Source of the DNA: an uncultured Candidatus Saccharibacteria bacterium
GTDB taxonomy: Bacteria; Patescibacteriota; Saccharimonadia; Saccharimonadales; Saccharimonadaceae
Reading direction: 5' to 3'
Assembly: GCA_948851665.1 (NCBI GenBank)
Contig: CAQOWG010000006.1
Location: forward strand, 1 to 64,000
Length of the DNA stretch: 64,000 nt
A program made the translations under genes and the position numbers. Shown here in pieces: positions 8,099 through 16,458 of the stretch; position 1 is the first letter of the stretch, and each line of letters begins with the position of its first letter. Under the pieces are notes generated by a model. The model saw only the letters and a program-made list of their open reading frames with translations, was not told the DNA's origin and searched no databases.

Positions 8099-8518
8099 CT
8101 AGCCTTTCAGAAGATTCTGGATTTTGTCGAAAATCTCTTCAGAAATCATTGGTTTATGCTTGCCTTGATATGTTTTGCCACGGAACTGAAATTTACCAAC
8201 ATAGAACGGATTACGGAGAATACTAGATGTCTGAGATTTTGTCAGCGGATGACGTTCGCAGTGCTGAATTGCGGTTAAATACTCATTCAAGGATAAGGTA
8301 ACCCAGCCGAGCGTATATTTTCCAGTAGCGTATTTTTCTAATGCCTCTTTAATTGTATCCCACGTTTTTGAGTCTGGTACAATCTGTTTCGTATGAGTAT
8401 TATTTAGGTAACCGATTGGCGGCTTTCCTGGATATTCTCCACGCCTAGCTTTCAGCTCAAGACTGCGAGTAACTAGCATTGACTGAATTTGTTGTGTTAG
8501 TTTTACTTGATTATTCAT
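8099..8518 (-). CDS. Stand-alone recombinase DNA-binding domain protein (no catalytic domain)
   Basis: About 139 residues. It matches the middle (Recombinase) domain of the adjacent integrase: GKPPIGYLNN against VPPIGYINDR, KQIVPDSKTWDTIKE against KTIVPDPETWDKMRQ, RNPFYVGKFQFRGKTYQGKH against SNVFYVGKFTYGHKEYNGNH. It lacks the resolvase domain with the active-site serine, and the zinc ribbon and coiled coil. The ATG at 8518 overlaps the stop of the primase gene (ATGAATAA), so the coding start further upstream is unlikely. Possible roles: a recombination directionality factor, a competitor for att binding, or a relic of a second integrase. The frame is intact, which argues against decay. Confidence 0.7.
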   Translation of the reverse strand: MNNQVKLTQQIQSMLVTRSLELKARRGEYPGKPPIGYLNNTHTKQIVPDSKTWDTIKEALEKYATGKYTLGWVTLSLNEYLTAIQHCERHPLTKSQTSSILRNPFYVGKFQFRGKTYQGKHKPMISEEIFDKIQNLLKG

Positions 8519-10688
8519 TTTCTTCTCCCTTCTGAGAATTATTAACATTAAACTGTCCGACGAGCGGCGTAATAATCATCTTGCGTTTGTCGTTAGGATC
8601 TTTTTCATAGCTGATTAAGTTAGCTTGTTCGAGAACTGGCAGGTACTGCTTACGCACTTGATCGCGATTCAGCATTTCTCCTGTCTTGCCATAGCAATAT
8701 GCAACAAGATCATCTATTGTGATACCTGTGGTAGCTTTTGCACTATTCCTCTTGGCAATATATGCAGGAACAATCATATTGTCGCAAAAGTCTAGAACCT
8801 GTGGCGGAATACCATACTGCTGACTACGACCCAAAAAGTTCCAAATCTCTAATGCAGCATCAACATCGGCTTTTGTTGCAACTAAATCGTGATTACGTAT
8901 TTCTCGTTTTGGAGCGTTCAGCAAGGCACAAACTTTTACGAAAGAATTAAAGTGCTGACTATCGCGCTGATGCCGAGGTAGCAAATTACCTTTTAAAGTG
9001 TTTTTGAAAGTTTTTCCAACTTCCAGTTCCTTAGGTACTATGATGTAGCGGATGTTGAGCTCGCGGATAAAACGAATGCGCTGAATTAGTAATTTGCGAT
9101 CTGAATTTGATGTAAGCATATTTTGGAATTCTCCATTATCATTGGCACGTTGCTGATATAAGTCAATCCCTGCATTAATCTTTTCTTGAGTAATTTCTGG
9201 GCTGAGTAGAATTGCACGTGTCTGTTCTTGTTCATCCATCTGCATATTTGCTGAACAGAATATGGTAGCAGGGTAACCAAGGATGTAACCGTTCACGGCA
9301 GCATTCTTGCCGCTGTTGTTGCGGTTCGTAAGTTTAAACGCTGTTTTCTTGTCATCGTGCGACAGTAGTGGACGAATCATTGCTTGAAGCTTAGTGTCAA
9401 CTTGATCCATAAAGATGAGAATCTTACGAGACAAGTCCAGCATCATTTCACCAGAATCATCTTGTGCCATCGCCTGGTCGTCATAGTAGAATGCAGTAGG
9501 TGACACCCTCATATATTTACGGACATCAATCTTCGGGAACAGACTAGAAACTTCTGTAACAATATAGGTCTTACCACTCGAAGAACGCGCGTTCAGGAAG
9601 ATATTAAGCTGGTTTTCCTCGGTGTATGCCGAGAGCATTGCTAAGAATACGATTACCTTATTGATGTTATCAAATTTAATCGTCAGGCTTAATACATTCT
9701 GCAAATCAACTAACGACATTTCTTTGAAGTTTTCAGCTTCAACTGGCTCATCACCAGCAACCAGTTCGGCTTTAGCTAGCAGTTGTTCTGCCGTGTACCC
9801 AGCCTTATTCGCATCGGTTAAGTCGGCTTTGTCACCTAGTTCCTTGGGAGTCGGGACGGCATAGACGCTTACATTCTGCAGAAGCTTTACGATTTTGTCT
9901 GCCAACGCCTTTGTTGAGTTTTTACCCTTCTCATCATTATCAAAGCAGATATAAATCTTGTCTCGTCCATCGAGACAATCCTTGACCCACTCATCTTTGA
10001 AAGTACCCTCGCCCGCCGTGCTGGTAACCACTGGCATCCCAAATTTCATCTGCTCAGCGATAATCCGATCATATTCTCCGCCACAGATAAGTACTGAGCT
10101 AGAATTTGAGCGTTGTAGTTCAGTTACACCAAATACTGTAGAACCTGCGCCACCTGGATATGTCGCGTATTTTGCGCCATCTGTATCATTCGGCAAGCGG
10201 CGAAGCTTGATTAGCTTACAGTCTTTATTCTCGACAATCGGAATAGTGAGCCACTTCTTGCCGTAGAATTCGCCACATCCAAGTTGCCTCGCATTAACAT
10301 TAAACAGGCTAATCTTACGCTCACTAAGAAGGTAATTCAAAAGCTCCTTATTCTCTGACTTCATCAACTCTTTATGGCAATGTTCAGCTAGCGTCATAAG
10401 CTTTTTAGGCATCGCTTGCGGCTTTTTAGAGCTAGACTTATCTTGAGTGATTGAATCGCCAAGCAGCTGCTTCAGCTGCATAAAATTGCCCTTCTGGTCA
10501 CATTTGAAACAATGCCATAAACCCGTTTCGGCGTTAATGCTGCAGTGATACTTTTCCGATTCAGCATCATCATCGTCACATCCGCTTAGACACGCAAACA
10601 TCAGCTCGTCGCCACGTTCTTTATATTCGATATTTTTGCCCTCAAGGTAAGCTTTCACTTCCCCTGGTTTTTGGTTATATTTTTCCAT
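8511..10688 (-). CDS. Primase-like replication protein: CHC2-type zinc ribbon, Toprim and AAA-like ATPase
   Basis: 725 residues. Zinc ribbon about 33-63 (C-x3-C, HC, then WHCFKC); Toprim domain about 198-290 with GGEYDRII, TAGEGTF and CFDND; ATPase about 325-520 with Walker A LNARSSSGKT (about 365-374) and Walker B ILIFMDQVD, followed by a sensor-like NGYILGYPATIFCSAN; a winged-helix-like end (ITIDDLVAYCYGK, VLEQANLISY). This order is like the primase/helicase proteins of phages and satellites. It probably starts replication of the excised element. The preceding small gene ends in its Shine-Dalgarno (AAAAGGAG). Confidence 0.85.
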   Translation of the reverse strand: MEKYNQKPGEVKAYLEGKNIEYKERGDELMFACLSGCDDDDAESEKYHCSINAETGLWHCFKCDQKGNFMQLKQLLGDSITQDKSSSKKPQAMPKKLMTLAEHCHKELMKSENKELLNYLLSERKISLFNVNARQLGCGEFYGKKWLTIPIVENKDCKLIKLRRLPNDTDGAKYATYPGGAGSTVFGVTELQRSNSSSVLICGGEYDRIIAEQMKFGMPVVTSTAGEGTFKDEWVKDCLDGRDKIYICFDNDEKGKNSTKALADKIVKLLQNVSVYAVPTPKELGDKADLTDANKAGYTAEQLLAKAELVAGDEPVEAENFKEMSLVDLQNVLSLTIKFDNINKVIVFLAMLSAYTEENQLNIFLNARSSSGKTYIVTEVSSLFPKIDVRKYMRVSPTAFYYDDQAMAQDDSGEMMLDLSRKILIFMDQVDTKLQAMIRPLLSHDDKKTAFKLTNRNNSGKNAAVNGYILGYPATIFCSANMQMDEQEQTRAILLSPEITQEKINAGIDLYQQRANDNGEFQNMLTSNSDRKLLIQRIRFIRELNIRYIIVPKELEVGKTFKNTLKGNLLPRHQRDSQHFNSFVKVCALLNAPKREIRNHDLVATKADVDAALEIWNFLGRSQQYGIPPQVLDFCDNMIVPAYIAKRNSAKATTGITIDDLVAYCYGKTGEMLNRDQVRKQYLPVLEQANLISYEKDPNDKRKMIITPLVGQFNVNNSQKGEENE

Positions 10689-10689
10689 A

Positions 10690-10857
10690 TTAACTCCTTT
10701 TAGTTGATAATTTTTCTTCGTCTTTTAGTGCTATAATCTCTACAAGGCGAGCTAGTTTACTTAATTCAGCCTCGGCAACTTGGAGATTTATATCTTCACC
10801 GAAAGTACTTTTATATTGGTTTTGGAATGCTACCAATAATTTTTTCGAGTATTTCAT
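10690..10857 (-). CDS. 55-residue acidic/basic helical protein, function unknown
   Basis: Reads MKYSKKLLVAFQNQYKSTFG, then an amphipathic helix (LQVAEAELSKLARLVEII) and a charged tail. Its stop lies one base before the primase ATG, so the two genes are coupled. An AGGA site precedes the ATG by 9 nt and lies in a 6-bp hairpin. It could be a small regulator; no family recognised. Confidence 0.65.
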   Translation of the reverse strand: MKYSKKLLVAFQNQYKSTFGEDINLQVAEAELSKLARLVEIIALKDEEKLSTKRS

Positions 10858-10864
10858 CGATCTT

Positions 10865-10929
10865 TTTCCTGTTAAGGAAAGGTCGCTCGACGGAATGGCT
10901 ATTTTCGAACGACCTTTGCCGCCATTCCG
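10865..10929 (-). ncRNA. Leader with hairpin-loop pseudoknot and Shine-Dalgarno hairpin
   Basis: Read on the minus strand: helix S1, CGGAATGGC (10929-10921) with GCCATTCCG (10899-10891), 9 bp, 21-nt loop. The loop segment AAAGGTCG (10917-10910) is complementary to CGACCTTT (10885-10878) just downstream, giving an 8-bp pseudoknot. Then TTTCCT (10880-10875) pairs with AGGAAA (10870-10865), covering the Shine-Dalgarno of the gene at 10857. The last hairpin shares three bases with the pseudoknot arm, so the two are partly exclusive. Seen in sequence; a regulatory role is inferred. Confidence 0.55.
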
Positions 10930-10942
10930 CCCTAATTAAAAC

Positions 10943-10964
10943 AAAAAAGCCGTTTTAGACGGCT
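10943..10964 (-). terminator. Intrinsic terminator downstream of the gene at 11007
   Basis: AGCCGT (10948-10953), loop, ACGGCT (10959-10964); on the minus strand the stem is followed by six T. It sits between the 361-residue gene and the pseudoknot leader. Confidence 0.8.
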
Positions 10965-11006
10965 ATAGATACATAACAGAGGTAGATTTTGCAGTTTTGC
11001 GAAAGT

Positions 11007-12092
11007 TTACGATTTTTGCTTTTTCTTCTTCAGAGGTGAAAGATATTTTGGATTAATAAAAATTTGTTTTTCATTTTGCTGAAATATCTTGTCATCATCT
11101 AGTTTAAACGTTTTTGTAATGTCGGAATTTAACTTAATTCTTGCAGCACTTACCGCTTTAGCAAATGTTTTAGCGACTCCAGGCTCATTCCATTGTTTTG
11201 TGTTATCTCCCATTGCATCATATACGTCAACAAGTTCAATCTTTTTATGCGGGTTGCTATTTGATCTCTTGAAGAAAGCTTTTACGATATTAGCCTTGCA
11301 ATACTCCATAGATCCCAGATCTAATGTAATACCATTTAACTCTAATATTCCATTTGTGCCAACGACTGAGAATTTTGCATTGTCGAGATAGAACGGCAAG
11401 GATGGCACGCCTTGTTTTGGCAATTTTTGTTGTTCTGGGCCATCTTCTAGAAACATTAAAGTTTCCATACCGCAAATAAACTCTAGTGGTCGAGAGACCG
11501 TGAGATGATCCTCGGTAGTACTATTGCCTTCTTTCACGGTAATCTTATATAACATAGAGGCATTTACTTTGTAATTAAAATATCCGTATAGAGTTCTTAA
11601 TTTATCCAACTCATCTTCATCTAAATCAGTCATCTTATCGTCTAGCTCCCGCATAACAAGACATTGCGTACACTCTACCTTGATTACTAAAGTAGGAGAC
11701 GAGCTATACTTACTAAAGGTGATTGTCGCACCACCAAAGATCGTATCGTATTCTACATCTACATAATGGTTCTTGAAGTCACAAATATTGATAATATTTT
11801 TTGATAATACCATACGAAGGACGTCTGTATTAAGAGTGCCTTTATTAGCATCAATGTTTTCTGGGGTACGTCGGCCTAAATGCTCACATATACGATTAAT
11901 GGAAGTTTCCGTCTTAAAATCAAACATTTGCCAATGAGTATCATCCAGGTTAATATCCAGCTCCTCAATCGCTAGCTCCGAAATCATCGTATTTACATCA
12001 ATTTTTGGTATAGAACAAAAATCCACCTCGCTAATCAGCGACATATCTATAGGCCAGAGTGCTGGGCCATTACCATTCTTCCATTTTGCCAT
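11007..12092 (-). CDS. Element-encoded protein of unknown function
   Basis: 361 residues, no signal peptide or membrane segment, acidic in the first half (ELAIEELDINLDD, MTDLDEDELDKL), basic at the end (LSPLKKKKQKS). I recognise no family. It is transcribed divergently from the GIY-YIG/helicase gene from a promoter whose -35 box is shared with that gene's leader, and ends in its own terminator, so it may regulate or belong to that locus. Single-stranded-nucleic-acid or capsid-like roles cannot be judged from the sequence. Confidence 0.6.
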   Translation of the reverse strand: MAKWKNGNGPALWPIDMSLISEVDFCSIPKIDVNTMISELAIEELDINLDDTHWQMFDFKTETSINRICEHLGRRTPENIDANKGTLNTDVLRMVLSKNIINICDFKNHYVDVEYDTIFGGATITFSKYSSSPTLVIKVECTQCLVMRELDDKMTDLDEDELDKLRTLYGYFNYKVNASMLYKITVKEGNSTTEDHLTVSRPLEFICGMETLMFLEDGPEQQKLPKQGVPSLPFYLDNAKFSVVGTNGILELNGITLDLGSMEYCKANIVKAFFKRSNSNPHKKIELVDVYDAMGDNTKQWNEPGVAKTFAKAVSAARIKLNSDITKTFKLDDDKIFQQNEKQIFINPKYLSPLKKKKQKS

Positions 12093-12109
12093 TCCAGAAG
12101 TATTCCTTT

Positions 12110-12165
12110 CTGTTATTATAACAGATTATTTCAGTATTGCAATATAGGTAGTTAAGTGATATAAT
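12110..12165. promoter_or_regulatory. Divergent promoters sharing one palindromic -35 box
   Basis: TTGCAA at 12137-12142 is its own complement. Rightward: 17-bp spacer and TATAAT at 12160-12165. Leftward: 16-bp spacer and TATAAT at 12120-12115. The leftward -10 lies inside a perfect inverted repeat CTGTTAT-T-ATAACAG (12110-12124), a likely operator. The two polymerases could not bind together, so the two transcripts should be mutually exclusive. Confidence 0.7.
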
Positions 12166-12170
12166 GGCAT

Positions 12171-12317
12171 TGTTCAAACTTTTCAAAAATTTAATTTTAG
12201 CCAGGGGATGGGGTCAAAAACTCCATTTCAAACTAAAAGTACAGCCACGTACTAGTACTTGGGTTTGAAGCCTTGGCTACGAAAAGTTTGAACAGCCTGT
12301 ACGTGGCTGTATTTTTA
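12171..12317 (+). ncRNA. Highly structured RNA: five nested helices plus a 10-bp pseudoknot
   Basis: Transcription from TATAAT 12160-12165 should start near 12172. P1: 12171-12184 with 12281-12294 (14 bp, perfect). P2: 12198-12206 with 12271-12279 (9 bp, one G-U). P3: 12208-12213 with 12221-12226 (one G-U, loop TCAAAAA). P4: 12227-12233 with 12263-12269 (7 bp). P5: 12237-12242 with 12255-12260 (6 bp). P2, P3 and P4 meet in a tight three-way junction with one or no unpaired base at each joint. The P5 loop AGCCACGTAC (12243-12252) is exactly complementary to GTACGTGGCT (12299-12308), which follows P1. A U-rich stretch comes next. All helices are compatible. It may be a free RNA or the first part of the mRNA leader. 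Confidence 0.7.
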
Positions 12318-12321
12318 TTAT

Positions 12322-12360
12322 AGCCTCGACAGTACTGTTCAAACTAAACGAGGCTTCAAA
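12322..12360 (+). promoter_or_regulatory. Shine-Dalgarno-sequestering hairpin and alternative pairing
   Basis: AGCCTCG (12322-12328) pairs with CGAGGCT (12349-12355), hiding the GAGG ribosome-binding site 7 nt before the ATG at 12361. The same site, as AGGCTTCAAA (12351-12360), is also perfectly complementary to TTTGAAGCCT (12264-12273), which otherwise forms parts of P4 and P2 of the structured RNA. The upstream RNA can therefore block translation in cis or, if it ends as a separate RNA, in trans. Confidence 0.6.
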
Positions 12361-15300
12361 ATGAGTAAATTCGACTATAATGTCGGTGAGTACATCATTA
12401 TATATGCTTATGCTCTACCGAATGTAACAACCCATATTGGGCACCTGAAGATTGGTAAAGCGAGTATAAAATTTTCGGAGTACGCCAATGCTGAGGATAA
12501 AGATGGCGCAGTTGAGATGGCGGTGCGTACACGTATTAAGGAGCAGCTTGGTACGGCAGATTTGAATTATGATTTAGTATTCTATAATCTCGCTATCGAT
12601 CAAGATGGTAAGTCATTTATGGACCACGAGCTCCATAGTATTTTACAACGCTCTGGTTTTCCAAAAGTTCAACATACCGAGGAAAAGACCAACGGCGAGT
12701 GGTTTGCCGTTAATCTAGAAACAGTCAAGAATGCCTTTGAAGCTGCTAAGCACAATCGGAAATCGCTCAATCCAAATGAAATTATTACCGAATCCAACGA
12801 GATTAATTTTCGCAAAGGGTCACAAACTAAGGCCATCGAAAAGACCATAGTCGCCATTGAAAAGGGCAAAAAGCACTTTCTCTGGGATGCCAAGATGCGC
12901 TTTGGCAAAACTTTAACTTCCCTAGAAATCGCTCGGCGTATGGGCTACGGTAAAGTTTTGATTATTACTCACCGCCCAGAAGTAAATAATGACTGGTTTA
13001 ACGATTTCAATACTCTGTTTGCTGGAACTTCTTATCGCTTTGGATCACGCAATAAAGGTGAAGACATTGCCGATCTACAGAAACGCTGTATTCGGAGGCC
13101 AGATGGGACTTGCGAAAATCCATTCGTATATTTTGCTTCCATTCAGTATCTTCGTCACCAAGTTAAATCACCAGAAAAACTTGCCATTCTTCGCGAAGAC
13201 TGGGATATGCTAATTATCGATGAGGCAGACGAAGGTGTAAAAACTGCATTAGCCGACGAGACCATTAGCCAGATTAAACGAAACTTTACTTTGATGCTTT
13301 CTGGTACACCTTTCAACCTTCTTGAAGATTATAATGATGATGAAATCTTTTCTTGGGACTATACAAAAGAGCAAGAGCTTAAGCGTGATTGGGATGAGAA
13401 GTATCCAGGCGAGCCGAATCCATATTATAAGTTACCTCGACTTTCTATTTATACATATAAGCTGGACAAATATCTTGAGACAAGTGAGTTTGAAAACTTA
13501 TATGACAAAGCTTTTAACTTCAAGGAATTCTTTCGCGCCGACCAAGATGGTAATTTCATCCACGAAAAGTATGTACACAAGTTCTTGGATTTAATTACGA
13601 CTCCATCAGAAAGTAATTTCCCATATTCATCAGTTGAATTCCGAAATAATTTGCGACATACGCTCTGGATCGTACCTGGAGTTAAAGAAGCACGGGCATT
13701 AGAAAAACTGTTACGAGAACATCCAATATTTGGAATGAAGGATAACGCTGGCAAATATTATTTCAATATTGCAAATGTTGCTGGCGATGGCAACGAAGAA
13801 GTTGCGGAAAAAGAATCTCGTAAGCTAGTAAGAAAAGCTATTACAGAAGATCCGTTGAGCTCATATTCCATTACAATATCCTGCGGTAAAATGACACGTG
13901 GCGTTTCCGTTCCTGAATGGTCAGCCGTATTTATGCTAAGTAATACAAGCTCCGCCAGTACATATTTACAGACAATCTTCCGCGCACAAACTCCCTGGGA
14001 ATATGAGGGCATTTTAAAAACTGAATGCTTTGTTTTCGACTTTGCACCTGATCGTACGCTAAATGTAGTAGCAGAAACGATGAAAATCAAGAAAAAGTCT
14101 CCTACCAAAGAAGAAGTTAAAGAAGCTACTGGTAAATTCCTCAACTTTTGCCCTGTTATTTCTGCAACCGATGGCAAGATGGAGGAATTCTCGACACAAA
14201 GACTACTTCACGCTATTAAGCGAGTAGCAATTCAAAAAGTTACACGGAATGGTTTTGACGACAATCGGCTTTATAACTTGGAGAACTTGTCACGTTGTAC
14301 TGACGAAGAATTAGCAGATTTTGCCGAGCTAAACAAGATTGTCGGACAGAGTAGTAGCGGAGTAAAAGACGAGAATAAGATAAAAATGGCCGATAATGGC
14401 TTCACTGATGAGGAATACGAACAAGCGGAGCAAGCCGAGAAGAAAAAGAAGGAAAAGCGAGAGTTGACTCCCGAAGAGCAAGAGCTACTACGTCGCAAGC
14501 GAGAAATTGCCGAGCAGCGCAGAACCCGTATTAGTATTTTGCGCGGAGTTTCAATTCGTATGCCTATGCTCATCTACGGATGTAAAGTTGATCAAAACGG
14601 ACACGAGATTAAAGCGGATGAAGAAATCACGCTAGAGCAATTTATTAATAATGTTGATGACGCTTCGTGGCAAGAATTTATGCCAGAAGGCGTTACGAAA
14701 GAAATGCTTAGAACTAAGTTTGCCAAGTACTACGACGAAGAAGTATTCGTTGTCGCTGGCATTGATATTCGTTTGCGAGCTCTAGCCGCAGATTATCTTG
14801 CTCCGAGTGAGCGCGTAATGGAAATTGGAGAAATCTTTAAGAGTTTCAAGAATCCAGATAAGGAAACTGTCCTTACTCCTTGGAAAGTAGTTAATACACA
14901 TATTAGCTCTACGCTTGGTGGTGCGGATTTTAATCATATTATTGAGCTTGATGAAGAAGTCGACAAGAAGGGTGAAAAGTTAGGTCTACCAAACTGGGAT
15001 GACCAGGGCGAGATTACTAATATTTGGAGTAACGAAAACGCTAAAGTGCTAGAAATTAACAGCAAGTCTGGCCTTTATCCATTACTTTGTGCTTATAACT
15101 TCTATGATCAAGCCTTGGCAAGAACTATACATAGTAAACATACTGATGAAGAAGATGTTTTTCGACAGCTTTGGGATGAAATTCTCGACAAGAATATCTA
15201 TGTCCTGACAAAAAGCCCTATGGCAAAGACCATTACGGAGCGAACTTTAGCTGGATATACAGGCGCAAAAACAAATGTAGTCTATATTCCAAATTTAATT

Positions 15301-16452
15301 GAAAAGCTAAAAGATGAAAATTTTAATCTTAATAAGGAACTAGCTGACGCGTTCGGCCTAGAAGGAGCAGAAATGTTGAAGTTTGATGCCGTAGTTGGCA
15401 ACCCTCCGTATCAAGAGACTGTCGGTAAATCAGAAACACAGACTCAAAGTAATTCAAACTGGATCTACCAATACTTTCAAGAAAGTGCCGATAAACTCGG
15501 AGGACTTACTAGTTTAATTTATCCATTCGGTGGTTGGTTCGATGCGCCAGATCGTCTCGGCGGTTTAGGTAGGAAAATTCTTAGTGATGGACACACGATC
15601 TCGGTAGATGCATATGAGGGTACTACCGATCGCCGCGCTTGGTATCGTACAGATAAAGAGCCTCATCCAGTTTTTGGGACAAGCGCAAATTTATCAGCTG
15701 GGGTTTCGATTGTATTTCGGGATATGAATAATATTCACTCAACTTTTACTTATTCGAACAGAATTTATACCGACGAAAGAGTAGATGTCGATATTACAGA
15801 TTGGGAATCGCTCGTACCAAACCCTGTATTCCTTAAAATTGCCAGTAAACTTACTGGTAAAAAGCTGTATGACCGTATCAAGAAGGGGATATTTGGTATT
15901 GAATCGTATTTCGTGGAACAAAATCAAGACAAGGTATCTGGGGATAGTGCCGATTGGAACAATCCAGTAATGCTCTTGGCGAATGATAAATCTGGCTCTT
16001 CAGGACGTACTCAGCTATTTTGGACCGATGTAGCTTCATTACCGAAAGGACAGGAATATGTAGATAAATACAAAGTCATTACTACATCAGCATATCCTAA
16101 GAAGTCGATTGTATCTGGTAGCCCGATTGTATTGGATATAAAAAAGCGACTTAAAGAACTGGTTGAATGTTTGCCGAGTCAATCCGCTTTTGGCGCGAGT
16201 CGCATTGCACTTTTTATGTCGGATGATGAAGAAGATTGTAAGAACTTTATTAAGTATACCCAGACTAGCTTCTTCGCTGCGCTTACGCTTCAAGAGCCAA
16301 ATAAGCGTTCGTCGTTTGGCTTCGTAATTCCAGATCAAGACTTCACTAACAGTTCCGACATAGATTGGAGCAAAACGGTTGAGGAGATCGATGAGCAACT
16401 TTTTGCGAAATATAGTATCACGAAAGAAGAACGCCAGTTTTTAGGAGCATAA
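12361..16452 (+). CDS. GIY-YIG nuclease - superfamily 2 helicase - N6-adenine methyltransferase fusion
   Basis: 1363 residues. N-terminal T5orf172-type GIY-YIG domain (about 8-120): YIIIYAYALP, LKIGKAS, a conserved Arg near 56-58, Glu90 in MDHELH and GEWF at 112-115. Helicase (about 150-600): Walker A DAKMRFGKT (about 176-184), ITHRPE, DEAD-type IIDEADEG (about 284), LSGTPF, and a motif VI region FRAQTPWEYEG. A charged coiled coil near 680-720. The C-terminal part has the amino-methyltransferase motif VVGNPPYQE (about 1011) and target-recognition-like sequence. No clear SAM motif I is seen here; it is in the next gene. This is a restriction-modification-like defence protein. Confidence 0.82.
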   Translation: MSKFDYNVGEYIIIYAYALPNVTTHIGHLKIGKASIKFSEYANAEDKDGAVEMAVRTRIKEQLGTADLNYDLVFYNLAIDQDGKSFMDHELHSILQRSGFPKVQHTEEKTNGEWFAVNLETVKNAFEAAKHNRKSLNPNEIITESNEINFRKGSQTKAIEKTIVAIEKGKKHFLWDAKMRFGKTLTSLEIARRMGYGKVLIITHRPEVNNDWFNDFNTLFAGTSYRFGSRNKGEDIADLQKRCIRRPDGTCENPFVYFASIQYLRHQVKSPEKLAILREDWDMLIIDEADEGVKTALADETISQIKRNFTLMLSGTPFNLLEDYNDDEIFSWDYTKEQELKRDWDEKYPGEPNPYYKLPRLSIYTYKLDKYLETSEFENLYDKAFNFKEFFRADQDGNFIHEKYVHKFLDLITTPSESNFPYSSVEFRNNLRHTLWIVPGVKEARALEKLLREHPIFGMKDNAGKYYFNIANVAGDGNEEVAEKESRKLVRKAITEDPLSSYSITISCGKMTRGVSVPEWSAVFMLSNTSSASTYLQTIFRAQTPWEYEGILKTECFVFDFAPDRTLNVVAETMKIKKKSPTKEEVKEATGKFLNFCPVISATDGKMEEFSTQRLLHAIKRVAIQKVTRNGFDDNRLYNLENLSRCTDEELADFAELNKIVGQSSSGVKDENKIKMADNGFTDEEYEQAEQAEKKKKEKRELTPEEQELLRRKREIAEQRRTRISILRGVSIRMPMLIYGCKVDQNGHEIKADEEITLEQFINNVDDASWQEFMPEGVTKEMLRTKFAKYYDEEVFVVAGIDIRLRALAADYLAPSERVMEIGEIFKSFKNPDKETVLTPWKVVNTHISSTLGGADFNHIIELDEEVDKKGEKLGLPNWDDQGEITNIWSNENAKVLEINSKSGLYPLLCAYNFYDQALARTIHSKHTDEEDVFRQLWDEILDKNIYVLTKSPMAKTITERTLAGYTGAKTNVVYIPNLIEKLKDENFNLNKELADAFGLEGAEMLKFDAVVGNPPYQETVGKSETQTQSNSNWIYQYFQESADKLGGLTSLIYPFGGWFDAPDRLGGLGRKILSDGHTISVDAYEGTTDRRAWYRTDKEPHPVFGTSANLSAGVSIVFRDMNNIHSTFTYSNRIYTDERVDVDITDWESLVPNPVFLKIASKLTGKKLYDRIKKGIFGIESYFVEQNQDKVSGDSADWNNPVMLLANDKSGSSGRTQLFWTDVASLPKGQEYVDKYKVITTSAYPKKSIVSGSPIVLDIKKRLKELVECLPSQSAFGASRIALFMSDDEEDCKNFIKYTQTSFFAALTLQEPNKRSSFGFVIPDQDFTNSSDIDWSKTVEEIDEQLFAKYSITKEERQFLGA

Positions 16453-16458
16453 TCTCTC

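Noticed and set aside
12171..12294. Miniature transposon (MITE) with 14-bp terminal repeats
   Set aside because: No target-site duplication is seen, and the inner helices, pseudoknot and promoter position fit a designed RNA better; kept as a minor alternative.
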